A stretch of DNA of 8,319 bases, taken from Candidatus Aenigmatarchaeota archaeon (lineage in GTDB: Archaea; Aenigmatarchaeota; Aenigmatarchaeia; Aenigmatarchaeales; DAIDAN01). The notes under the pieces were generated by a model. The model ran no database searches, was not told the origin of the DNA, and saw only the letters and a list, made by a program, of their open reading frames with translations. Numbering within the stretch: position 1 is the stretch's first letter; each line of letters opens with the position of its first letter. Made by a program: the position numbers and the translations under genes. Shown here piece after piece: positions 1 to 4,545 of this stretch. The stretch spans positions 1 through 8,319 of the forward strand of contig DAIDAN010000027.1 in the NCBI GenBank assembly GCA_027310605.1, read 5' to 3'.

Positions 1-342
1 CTCGGCAGCAATTCCACAATAATTCAATCCGCCGTGGACAGCCTGAGAAAGCAGAAGCAAAAGATCGGTTTGCTTCGGTTGCTGTGCTACAGACCTTTTC
101 CGGAGGAAGAAATAAGGAAGGCGCTTGAGAACGCGGAGAAAATCATAGTTGTTGACAATGACATATCAACCGGCTACGGCGGGATAATCTATCCTGAAAT
201 TAAAAGTGCGGTTTCAGACAGCAGCAAGAAATTCAGCGATGTCATATTCTCGCTCGGCGGAAGGTTCATCGGCAGGAAGGATTTCGAGATGATAGCAAGG
301 AAAGCAACTGCAGGAAAAACGGAAAGATATTGGTATATGTGA
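1..342 (+). CDS. porA: Pyruvate:ferredoxin oxidoreductase alpha subunit, C-terminal part
   Basis: The frame is open from base 1 and stops at 340-342, giving the last 113 residues of a protein whose start lies left of the window. The segment CYRPFPEEEIRKAL, then KIIVVDNDISTGYGG and a late SLGGRFIGRKD, matches the C-terminal domain of PorA-type 2-oxoacid:ferredoxin oxidoreductases (the pattern RPFP..E, a hydrophobic strand ending in a DxxxSxGxxG turn, and GLGGRDI). The enzyme converts pyruvate and CoA to acetyl-CoA, CO2 and reduced ferredoxin in the cytoplasm, with PorB supplying TPP binding. PorB is encoded 1.4 kb away on the opposite strand, which is unusual because porA and porB are normally adjacent and co-directional. 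Substrate choice within the 2-oxoacid family rests mainly on the PorB sequence. Confidence 0.9.
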   Translation, partial: LGSNSTIIQSAVDSLRKQKQKIGLLRLLCYRPFPEEEIRKALENAEKIIVVDNDISTGYGGIIYPEIKSAVSDSSKKFSDVIFSLGGRFIGRKDFEMIARKATAGKTERYWYM

Positions 343-393
343 ATTGAGAATAAATCTATTACGGTAACAAAAACTGTTCTGATAAAATATAAA

Positions 394-552
394 ATGGTGA
401 TTGTAAATAGAGTTCCCCAAACTATTTTCGATAAAATATCATTATGGAATGAATTTCAGAAACGCCATAAAGACCATTTCAAGCACTCCGAAAACCGTTC
501 TGATTTTGTGAGTTCAAGTCATAATGGTTATTTTTCTGTTAGGGCAAGTTAA
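394..552 (+). CDS. Possible small protein, 52 aa, unrecognised
   Basis: ATG at 394-396 opens a 52-codon frame that ends with TAA at 550-552. The product begins MVIVNRVPQTIFDKIS and is rich in His, Lys, Ser and Asn. I recognise no family. There is no Shine-Dalgarno site. An AT-rich stretch (GATAAAATATAAA, 381-393) abuts the start, too close to be its own leaderless TATA box. The frame could be a remnant or chance. It is listed because it fills most of the gap between porA and the convergent radical SAM gene. Confidence 0.22.
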   Translation: MVIVNRVPQTIFDKISLWNEFQKRHKDHFKHSENRSDFVSSSHNGYFSVRAS

Positions 553-572
553 TTGATAATCACCTAAATTAA

Positions 573-579
573 TTTTTTT
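573..579 (+). terminator. Poly-T tract, probable archaeal terminator for the + strand
   Basis: Seven consecutive T after AAATTAA in a very AT-rich stretch downstream of porA and just before the convergent radical SAM stop. Archaeal RNA polymerase terminates at such U-tracts. No stem-loop is evident. Confidence 0.4.
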
Positions 580-602
580 ACAATATCTTTTCTAATACTG
601 TT

Positions 603-1664
603 TCAATAGTTCAGCGGCGTGAGCTCGAAATCCCAAGGCTCTGCGGTCGGATACTCCTCCACAATTGCGCACTTGAATCTTCCCTTTAGCATTCCAGAGA
701 GTTTTTTCGCCACCGCAACGGAAGTTTCTATTCGGTTTTTTTCTTCCGACATGAAAAACATTTTTTCGGGAACATTATTTCTCATCAGTTCGCTCCTTAT
801 TTCATCCAAGTTTTTTCCGAAAATTACGCCTTTCAGCAAAAAACCGTCTTCCGTCACTGCTTCAAATTCCTTTCTTGTGTTCCGCGCGCGCCTGCGAAGT
901 CTGTTCCGTAATTGGCAGTCCATCTTCAGCGCCGCCGTGCAGAAATGCAGGTTCAGGCTTTTCGCATTTTTTTCCGCGTACTCCAAAACCTTTTCCGCGG
1001 TTTTCCCGCTGCCTTTAACCGCAGTCATCGAGCCTAAAACCTGGAAAAAGCCGAGCCTTTGCAGCGGCTCAACATTTCTCTCCGAAAACTCAAGCTCGTT
1101 GATGTTCAGGAACTTCGCGCCTGCGTTTTCCAGAAAGTCAACCGTCCGTTTCAACGCCGCAAAATCTTTCGGCATCGCGGGAACTTCCATTCCTGCGTCC
1201 CAGCCGAACTTAAGCGCGGTTTTTACAAGCTCCGGATTCTTGTGGATTCTTATCTCGTCCAAGCCCGCGGAATATATTTTTTCAAGCTGTTTCTCGCTTA
1301 CTCCTATTCCTGAAGTGTAAAGGTGGATATGGAAATTGTTTCCGAAGTTTTCCTTCAGAATTTTTATGTAATGCGCCGTCTTGTTCGGAACAAGGAAAGG
1401 CTCGCCGCCCGTTATTCCAGCGCCGCGCGAATCGCTAAGCTCGGCTTCCCTTACCAAGTCAGAATCTTTTTTTATCGGCTGCTCGTTAATCCAGCTCCCG
1501 CTTTTCTGCCACCTCTTTCTGGAGATGGTGCAGTAAAAGCATTCCTGCCTGCATTTCCCGGTCATGAACAGCACGGACTTCTTCCCCTCCATGCAAAGCC
1601 TGCAGCCTTCCGGCAACTTTCCGAGCGCGAGAGACTTTCCTTTTGTCAGCTTTATTTTTCTCAT
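603..1664 (-). CDS. Radical SAM protein, COG2108-like
   Basis: The 353-residue protein has a CX3CX2C cluster motif at Cys38, Cys42 and Cys45 (GKCRQECFYC), which binds the [4Fe-4S] cluster that cleaves S-adenosylmethionine, and a GGEP motif at residues 86-89 that contacts SAM. A second Cys pair (GCRLC, Cys21 and Cys24) lies ahead of the cluster, and Cys242 and Cys250 lie in the C-terminal half; these could hold an auxiliary metal or cluster. This layout and length resemble the archaeal family once described as related to pyruvate formate-lyase activating enzyme (COG2108), whose substrate I do not know. ATG at 1664 is preceded by a good BRE/TATA. It lies downstream of porB on the same strand but has its own promoter, so a functional link with pyruvate oxidation is only suggestive. 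Confidence 0.85.
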   Translation of the reverse strand: MRKIKLTKGKSLALGKLPEGCRLCMEGKKSVLFMTGKCRQECFYCTISRKRWQKSGSWINEQPIKKDSDLVREAELSDSRGAGITGGEPFLVPNKTAHYIKILKENFGNNFHIHLYTSGIGVSEKQLEKIYSAGLDEIRIHKNPELVKTALKFGWDAGMEVPAMPKDFAALKRTVDFLENAGAKFLNINELEFSERNVEPLQRLGFFQVLGSMTAVKGSGKTAEKVLEYAEKNAKSLNLHFCTAALKMDCQLRNRLRRRARNTRKEFEAVTEDGFLLKGVIFGKNLDEIRSELMRNNVPEKMFFMSEEKNRIETSVAVAKKLSGMLKGRFKCAIVEEYPTAEPWDFELTPLNY

Positions 1665-1690
1665 ATCAACCGATTAAGAAACCCGCGGCA

Positions 1691-1707
1691 AAACTTATAA
1701 ACTTTCC
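1691..1707 (-). promoter_or_regulatory. BRE/TATA promoter of the radical SAM gene
   Basis: On the minus strand this reads GGAAAG followed by TTTATAAGTTT. The TATA centre (about 1697) is roughly 33 nt from the ATG, predicting transcription start near 1671 and a leader of only a few bases. Confidence 0.65.
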
Positions 1708-1712
1708 AGCAA

Positions 1713-1730
1713 CCGAAAATTAAAAATAGA
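1713..1730 (-). terminator. Poly-T region downstream of porB
   Basis: The minus strand reads TCTATTTTTAATTTTCGG about 55 nt after the porB stop, a U-rich archaeal-type terminator just ahead of the next gene's promoter. A further T5 run lies closer to porB at 1743-1748. Confidence 0.4.
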
Positions 1731-1781
1731 AATCAGAACTAACAAAAATGCGTTTTACAAATTTATTGCCGACTAATACTT

Positions 1782-2750
1782 TCAGTACTCCGCAGCATCC
1801 CAGAATTTTCCCTGCGAAAGCGCTTCCCATTCCTTGTTGATAATATTCTGAATCTTCTCAACTTCTGTCTGGTTCAAATGCTTGAACCGCTTTTGCATGA
1901 AAAGGTAATCCTTTATCGGCTTCAATTTTTCAGGCTTGTAATTCAGCGAAAACTTCCCGTTTTCTACCTCGTAAAGCGGCCAGGCGCCGCTTTCCACGGC
2001 GGCCTTTCCAACCTGCACGGCTTCGTTCGTCTCAAACCCCCAGCCCGGCTGGCAGGGCGAAAGAAGGTCTATGAATTTCGGCCCGTTTATTTTCTGCGCC
2101 TTCCTAAGCTTGTTCATGAAATCCAGCGGGTGCGAGATTGACGCCGTCGCCACATAAGGAATCTCGTGCGCCGCGATTATTTTCGTTATGGGCTTTCTCC
2201 TGAAAGGATTTCCGCGCGCCTGCGCACCAACGGGCGTTGTTGTCGTGAAAGCCTTCTCGGGCGTCGCGGAGGATTGCTGCACCCCCGTGTTCGCGAAATT
2301 CTGGTTGTCATAGCAGACATAAATGAAATTCGTTTTCAGTTCGCAGGCGTGCGAAAGCGATTGAAGCCCGATGTCGTATGTGGCGCCGTCCCCGATGTAG
2401 GCGAGAATAGTTGCATCCTTTTCCTTCCTCTGCGCCTTCAGGCCGTGATATATTCCGACAGCCGCGGCACCGGCGGTCTCTATAGCAAGGTGAATCCAAG
2501 GCACCTTGAATGGGTTGTAAGGATAAGTGGGCTGGAGAGTGAAGCAGCCCGCGGAGTTTATTATTATCGTCTTCCTTCCGAGCGCAAGGAGCGCGAGGCG
2601 CAGGCCGATTGCAGGACCGCATCCCGCGCATGTCCCGTGCCCGCCGGTCACGAGGTTCTCGCTCGGAATTTCCTTGAAGGTCTTGATTTCATCTGAACCG
2701 CGTTCAGGCAGGAAACTTCCTCCCATGTTAAAGTTTGTCGTGTCGTCCAT
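1782..2750 (-). CDS. porB: Pyruvate:ferredoxin oxidoreductase beta subunit (TPP-binding)
   Basis: The 322-residue protein, a normal length for the family, carries the thiamine-diphosphate motif GDGATYDIG (120-128) followed by CYDNQNFANTG (146-156). Four Cys positions are typical of the [4Fe-4S] ligands: Cys41 and Cys44 in GTCAGCG, Cys69 in NSAGC, and Cys233 in SPCQPGW. With PorA it oxidatively decarboxylates pyruvate to acetyl-CoA. The TTTTPVG and AAHEIPYVATAS segments are the usual pyruvate-type PorB landmarks. The start ATG at 2750 sits about 27 nt from a TATA-like box, so the mRNA is probably leaderless. An internal Met9 is an alternative start. No gamma or delta subunit is in the window, and porA is convergent rather than adjacent. 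Confidence 0.95.
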   Translation of the reverse strand: MDDTTNFNMGGSFLPERGSDEIKTFKEIPSENLVTGGHGTCAGCGPAIGLRLALLALGRKTIIINSAGCFTLQPTYPYNPFKVPWIHLAIETAGAAAVGIYHGLKAQRKEKDATILAYIGDGATYDIGLQSLSHACELKTNFIYVCYDNQNFANTGVQQSSATPEKAFTTTTPVGAQARGNPFRRKPITKIIAAHEIPYVATASISHPLDFMNKLRKAQKINGPKFIDLLSPCQPGWGFETNEAVQVGKAAVESGAWPLYEVENGKFSLNYKPEKLKPIKDYLFMQKRFKHLNQTEVEKIQNIINKEWEALSQGKFWDAAEY

Positions 2751-2770
2751 ATGACAGAATTTCCAGAGCT

Positions 2771-2783
2771 TGTTAATAAAGTT
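2771..2783 (-). promoter_or_regulatory. Probable porB TATA box
   Basis: The minus strand reads ACTTTATTAACA between the encoded CCA of tRNA-Asn and porB. The centre at about 2777 is 27 nt from the porB ATG. It nearly abuts the tRNA 3' end, so read-through from the tRNA cluster is also possible. Confidence 0.5.
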
Positions 2784-2802
2784 ATGGCGCCTGGGGCAGG
2801 AT

Positions 2803-2880
2803 TTCCGATTTACTCGATTGCAGAGCCAATCTCCTTTCTTTTTCGCTTAAGCGTTTTTCTTTCGAGAAAGAAAAAGGCTT
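2803..2880 (-). other. tRNA-Asn T-loop insertion, one or two introns
   Basis: The insertion starts right after T54 with AAGCCTTTTTCTTTC, which pairs with GAAAGAAAAA two bases later. It carries CGCTTAAGCG and a second purine arm GAAAAAGAAAGG, the shared core of the tRNA intron family in this cluster. The last part, TCGAGTAAATCGGAAAT, only yields a proper T-loop if an extra 11 nt are removed; that second excision is inferred from length alone. Confidence 0.6.
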
Positions 2881-2897
2881 ACCTGCGACCACCTGGT

Positions 2898-2928
2898 ATC
2901 CTTTTTTCATTTATTGAAAAATGAAAAG
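2898..2928 (-). other. tRNA-Asn anticodon-loop intron (37/38), 31 nt
   Basis: Removing it joins A37 to A38 and leaves a normal 7-nt loop. The intron folds as a hairpin with arms TTTTCATTT and AAATGAAAA. I did not find a perfect canonical central helix around the splice sites, so the bulge-helix-bulge may be relaxed. Confidence 0.8.
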
Positions 2929-2997
2929 TAACAGCCAGATGCTCTACCTGCTGAGCTACCCAGGCATTAAAAATTTTTGTGGTGGGGCGGGCGTGAT

Positions 2998-3045
2998 TTG
3001 GTTAAGGGTTGATAAGGGAATTCATCTCTCGAACAGTCCCTTATT
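2998..3045 (-). other. tRNA-Phe T-loop intron, 48 nt
   Basis: Fifty-five nt separate the T-stem strands. Excision of 48 restores TTCAAAT. The exact site (56/57 to 59/60) is ambiguous because of an A-run; 58/59 is used to match tRNA-Val. An 8-bp hairpin (ATAAGGGA/TCCCTTAT) lies inside. It lacks the pyrimidine/purine core of the other family members. Confidence 0.75.
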
Positions 3046-3066
3046 TTGAACACGCGACATCACGGT

Positions 3067-3079
3067 ATCTTCTGATAGT
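3067..3079 (-). other. tRNA-Phe anticodon-loop intron (37/38), 13 nt
   Basis: There are 20 nt between the anticodon stem strands where 7 are expected. The excess ACTATCAGAAGAT is assigned to 37/38. CTGA in the 5' exon can pair with TCAG in the intron. A very short intron. Confidence 0.75.
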
Positions 3080-3099
3080 CTTCAGCCGTGCGCTCTTTC

Positions 3100-3197
3100 C
3101 CGAAAGCCTTTTTCTTGTCCTTATCTCTCTATTTTTTTCTTTTTCCCTTAAGGCTTTTTCTTTTTGCAAGTTATTCATCAAAAAGAAAAAGGCTTAC
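3100..3197 (-). other. tRNA-Phe D-loop intron, 98 nt, with terminal inverted repeats
   Basis: It lies after G18-G19 of the D-loop. The ends carry a perfect 13-bp inverted repeat (AAGCCTTTTTCTT at 3183-3195 against AAGAAAAAGGCTT at 3104-3116), flanked by direct repeats TCGGG. An internal purine copy (GCAAAAAGAAAAAG) could pair with the 5' arm instead, giving two alternative folds. Confidence 0.82.
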
Positions 3198-3247
3198 CCG
3201 AGCTGAGCTACCGCCCCGCTATGCAATTTCTATAATGCATAAAATAA

Positions 3248-3255
3248 CTTATATA
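3248..3255 (-). promoter_or_regulatory. TATA box of tRNA-Phe (and probably tRNA-Asn)
   Basis: The minus strand reads TATATAAG in the 47-nt spacer after tRNA-Val, about 34 nt upstream of the tRNA-Phe 5' end. TTATTTTATG at 3237-3246 (about 24 nt upstream) is an alternative. Confidence 0.55.
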
Positions 3256-3282
3256 CGGGGTTATTGGTGGGTCTACCCGGAC

Positions 3283-3456
3283 TAAACCGCAGGGGGAGGG
3301 ATTGAACTTCAATCCCCCTTCAGTTCCAAGTTGGCACAAAAACGCTTTCGCGTTTTTGGCTCCGCCGAAAAATGAAATTTTTCGTGCGCCTCCTGATACC
3401 CGCTTGCGTTTTTCTTTTTCGCAGGCGTTTTTCTTTTTCAAAAAGAAAAAGGCCTA
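3283..3456 (-). other. tRNA-Val T-loop intron (58/59), 174 nt, highly structured
   Basis: Removing it restores loop TTCAAGT. The 5' third repeats the family core (TAGGCCTTTTTCTTTTTG, then AAAAAGAAAAACGCC). The rest holds further hairpins: CGAAAAAT/ATTTTTCG, a perfect CAAAAACGC-GAAA-GCGTTTTTG stem-loop (about 3335-3356), and GATTGAA/TTCAATC. It is at the long end of archaeal tRNA introns. Confidence 0.8.
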
Positions 3457-3496
3457 TTGAACCAGGCTCTCTACCGTGTGAGGGTAGCGTCCTCTA

Positions 3497-3573
3497 CCGA
3501 AAGCTTTTTTCTTAATTTTCTTTTTCGCAGGCGTTTTTCTTTTACGAGTTCAACACCAAAAGAAAAAGGCCTA
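3497..3573 (-). other. tRNA-Val D-loop intron, 77 nt
   Basis: It is inserted after G18-G19, as in tRNA-Phe, and is flanked by a 7-nt direct repeat TCGGTAG, so the cut site is ambiguous within the repeat. It begins TAGGCCTTTTTCTTTT and ends GAAAAAAGCTTTCGG. The internal AAAAGAAAAACGCC pairs with the 5' arm. Confidence 0.82.
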
Positions 3574-3614
3574 CCGATAGACTATAGACCCGTTTGCAAG
3601 AATAATGCTGCAAC

Positions 3615-3623
3615 TTATTTAAA
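3615..3623 (-). promoter_or_regulatory. TATA box of tRNA-Val
   Basis: The minus strand reads TTTAAATAA, centred about 28 nt upstream of the tRNA-Val 5' end and just past the nuclease gene stop. Confidence 0.65.
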
Positions 3624-3627
3624 TGCG

Positions 3628-4434
3628 TTAACCGCCCGCATTGCCTTGGTATGATTCGCTCAGCACAAGCAGCCCCTGCGAATCGCGCAGGTAGAGCGCG
3701 TCGCCGTTGTTGTTCCAGGCCGGCTTCTTGCCGCACCAGAATAATTCATTGCCAGAGTCCTTGCCGCAGCCCGAGCGGATTTTTACTTGCCTGCCGGATT
3801 CAAGGAAGTATTTTCCGAATTTGTATATTCTGGTCCCGGAATTCTTCAGGGTCCACTCAGTCATGTTTATCCCGGCGCCGCAACCGTTCCTGAATGAAAC
3901 ATACTCGCCGTTCAAGTTCTCGATGTCGTTTCCCGCAGCGTCCCATTGGAATTCGGAAACTGCAATACAACCGGAATATTCCGCGTCGTATTCCCACAAG
4001 CCAAACCCGTTTTCTTTTGCATGCTGCTCCGCTTCCCTAAGCTGGGATGAATATTTTCCGTTCGGCGGGATGATGAACGAGTTTGCCAGCCCTTTCTCAA
4101 GGATAAGCTTCTCGACAAAAGTCCCGTTCACGAAAACATATCTCAGGAGCCTTCCGTACAAGTCCCTGTCAACAACATCCCTTTCCAATGTTATGTTCTT
4201 CCCCTCGACAAGGCTTTTCAAAAAATCCTTTGCCTCCTGGTACAGGTACTGCTTTTTCTCGGGCGTGTTTATGCCGAGCATCCTCACGGTCAGTCCGTCA
4301 TCCGTCTCGAGCGTATCGCCGTCAATAACGCGCGCCGCGAAAGCGCTTTCCGCCGCGGCAGGCCTCGCGAATTCCTGCGCAGCGAACACGGAGAGCGTTA
4401 CCAGGAACGCGGCGGCAAGGGCTGGCTTGTTCAT
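3628..4434 (-). CDS. Secreted thermonuclease (SNase) with lamin-tail-like domain
   Basis: The product is 268 residues from ATG at 4434; upstream in-frame TTG (4452) is unlikely because the TATA box centre lies 26 nt from the ATG. Residues 1-29 form a signal peptide (hydrophobic ALAAAFLVTLSVFAA). The nuclease domain (about 33-150) has VIDGDTLE with the Asp40 metal ligand, R51 and E59 in VRMLGINTPE, and R95 in LYGRLLRY, equivalent to staphylococcal nuclease Arg35, Glu43 and Arg87. The second metal-ligand Asp is Asn56. The C-terminal 110 residues (EYVSFRN, WTLKN, then GDALYLRD) resemble an extracellular lamin-tail domain with Cys pairs that could form disulfides. It probably degrades external DNA or RNA, for nutrition or at the cell surface. 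Confidence 0.88.
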   Translation of the reverse strand: MNKPALAAAFLVTLSVFAAQEFARPAAAESAFAARVIDGDTLETDDGLTVRMLGINTPEKKQYLYQEAKDFLKSLVEGKNITLERDVVDRDLYGRLLRYVFVNGTFVEKLILEKGLANSFIIPPNGKYSSQLREAEQHAKENGFGLWEYDAEYSGCIAVSEFQWDAAGNDIENLNGEYVSFRNGCGAGINMTEWTLKNSGTRIYKFGKYFLESGRQVKIRSGCGKDSGNELFWCGKKPAWNNNGDALYLRDSQGLLVLSESYQGNAGG

Positions 4435-4455
4435 AAGAATAAACTTTAACAAGTT

Positions 4456-4464
4456 GTATATATT
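4456..4464 (-). promoter_or_regulatory. TATA box of the nuclease gene
   Basis: The minus strand reads AATATATAC, centre about 4460, 26 nt upstream of ATG 4434. This predicts a leaderless transcript and decides the start. Confidence 0.65.
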
Positions 4465-4517
4465 GGCGCTTGATGCGCTTCATATAAGAAAATCAATTTT
4501 TCTGATATAAAGAAAGC

Positions 4518-4524
4518 TTAAATA
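4518..4524 (+). promoter_or_regulatory. BRE/TATA promoter of the 51-aa gene
   Basis: GAAAGC precedes TTAAATA, centre 4521, exactly 25 nt before ATG 4546: a textbook archaeal leaderless promoter. It is divergent from the nuclease promoter in a shared 111-bp spacer. Confidence 0.7.
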
Positions 4525-4545
4525 GCTTGCAGGGGTTTTAGGAAT

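Larger units (their letters stand above)
2785..2965 (-). tRNA. tRNA-Asn(GUU), interrupted, CCA encoded
   Basis: Acceptor strands GCCTGGG (2959-2965) and CCCAGGC (2789-2795) pair perfectly, followed by G73 and encoded CCA (2785-2787). The D-arm is GCTC/GAGC without intron. The anticodon stem TCTGG/CCAGG encloses CTGTTA, giving anticodon GUU at 2930-2932. The T-stem is GCAGG/CCTGC. A 31-nt intron (2898-2928) sits at the usual 37/38 site. Between the two T-stem strands are 81 nt where 7 are expected, so 74 nt must be removed. One solution that restores the loop TTCGAAT uses two introns: 2818-2880 (63 nt) and 2803-2813 (11 nt). Exons then are 2929-2965, 2881-2897, 2814-2817 and 2785-2802, total 76 nt. 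The T-loop boundaries are uncertain. Only 14 nt separate it from tRNA-Phe, so the two are probably co-transcribed. Confidence 0.88.
2980..3217 (-). tRNA. tRNA-Phe(GAA) with three introns, CCA encoded
   Basis: Acceptor strands GGGGCGG (3211-3217) and CCGCCCC (2984-2990) pair perfectly, with A73 and CCA (2980-2982). The D-stem is GCTC/GAGC, the anticodon stem CACGG/CCGTG with loop CTGAAG...A and anticodon GAA at 3081-3083. The variable loop is ATGTC and the T-stem GCGTG/CACGC. Exons are 3198-3217, 3080-3099, 3046-3066 and 2980-2997 (79 nt, with a long D-loop). Introns are 98 nt in the D-loop, 13 nt at 37/38 and 48 nt in the T-loop. All paired arms survive intact, so this is a working gene, not a pseudogene. 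Some boundary positions are ambiguous because of short direct repeats. Confidence 0.92.
2831..3573 (-). repeat. Family of related tRNA-intron elements, four copies
   Basis: Four insertions in three tRNA genes (Asn T-loop, Phe D-loop, Val T-loop, Val D-loop) share a 5' arm TARGCCTTTTTCTTT and one or two purine arms such as AAAGAAAAACGCYT and GCGAAAAAGAAA. The two Val introns share AACGCCTGCGAAAAAGAAAA exactly. The anticodon-loop introns and the Phe T-loop intron lack this core. The sharing indicates common descent and spread between different positions and different tRNAs. Confidence 0.75.
3265..3591 (-). tRNA. tRNA-Val(CAC) with two large introns, CCA encoded
   Basis: Acceptor strands GGGTCTA (3585-3591) and TAGACCC (3269-3275) pair perfectly, followed by A73 and CCA (3265-3267). 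The D-arm is GTC/GAC. The anticodon stem CTACC/GGTAG holds loop CTCACAC, so the anticodon is CAC at 3478-3480; A35, C36 and A73 fit valine. The variable loop is AGAG, and the T-stem CCTGG/CCGGG has one G-T pair. Exons 3574-3591, 3457-3496 and 3265-3282 total exactly 76 nt. The introns are 77 nt in the D-loop and 174 nt in the T-loop; there is none in the anticodon loop. A TATA box 28 nt upstream supports independent transcription. Intron length more than triples the gene. Confidence 0.9.

Noticed and set aside
343..602. C/D-box guide RNA
   Set aside because: I looked for C (RTGATGA) and D (CTGA) boxes with proper spacing on both strands and found only isolated partial matches.
619..1700. Long + strand frames of up to 233 codons
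   Set aside because: They are mirror frames of the radical SAM gene, which has clear cluster motifs on the minus strand.
3009..3285. Short + strand reading frames rich in Phe, Leu, Ser and Lys
   Set aside because: They run antisense through the tRNA-Phe gene and its T/A-rich intron; the composition is an artefact of the repeats.
3284..3325. Second tRNA T-arm hidden in the Val intron (GTTCAATCCC)
   Set aside because: It is one side of a simple hairpin (GATTGAA/TTCAATC) with no matching acceptor or other arms nearby.
2831..3573. CRISPR-like array because of recurring T/A-rich repeats
   Set aside because: Repeats are of unequal length and spacing, form inverted pairs, and each sits inside a recognisable tRNA loop.
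2785..3591. tRNA pseudogenes broken by insertions
   Set aside because: All acceptor, D, anticodon and T stems pair, CCA is encoded, and removing the insertions gives 76-79 nt tRNAs; true pseudogenes would not keep this.
3265..3591. Group I or II intron or homing endonuclease inside the tRNA introns
   Set aside because: The introns are 13-174 nt, have no ORF or catalytic core, and fit archaeal protein-spliced introns better.
3707..4510. 267-codon + strand frame
   Set aside because: Antisense to the nuclease gene, whose catalytic residues and promoter are clear; it has no promoter or recognisable domain.
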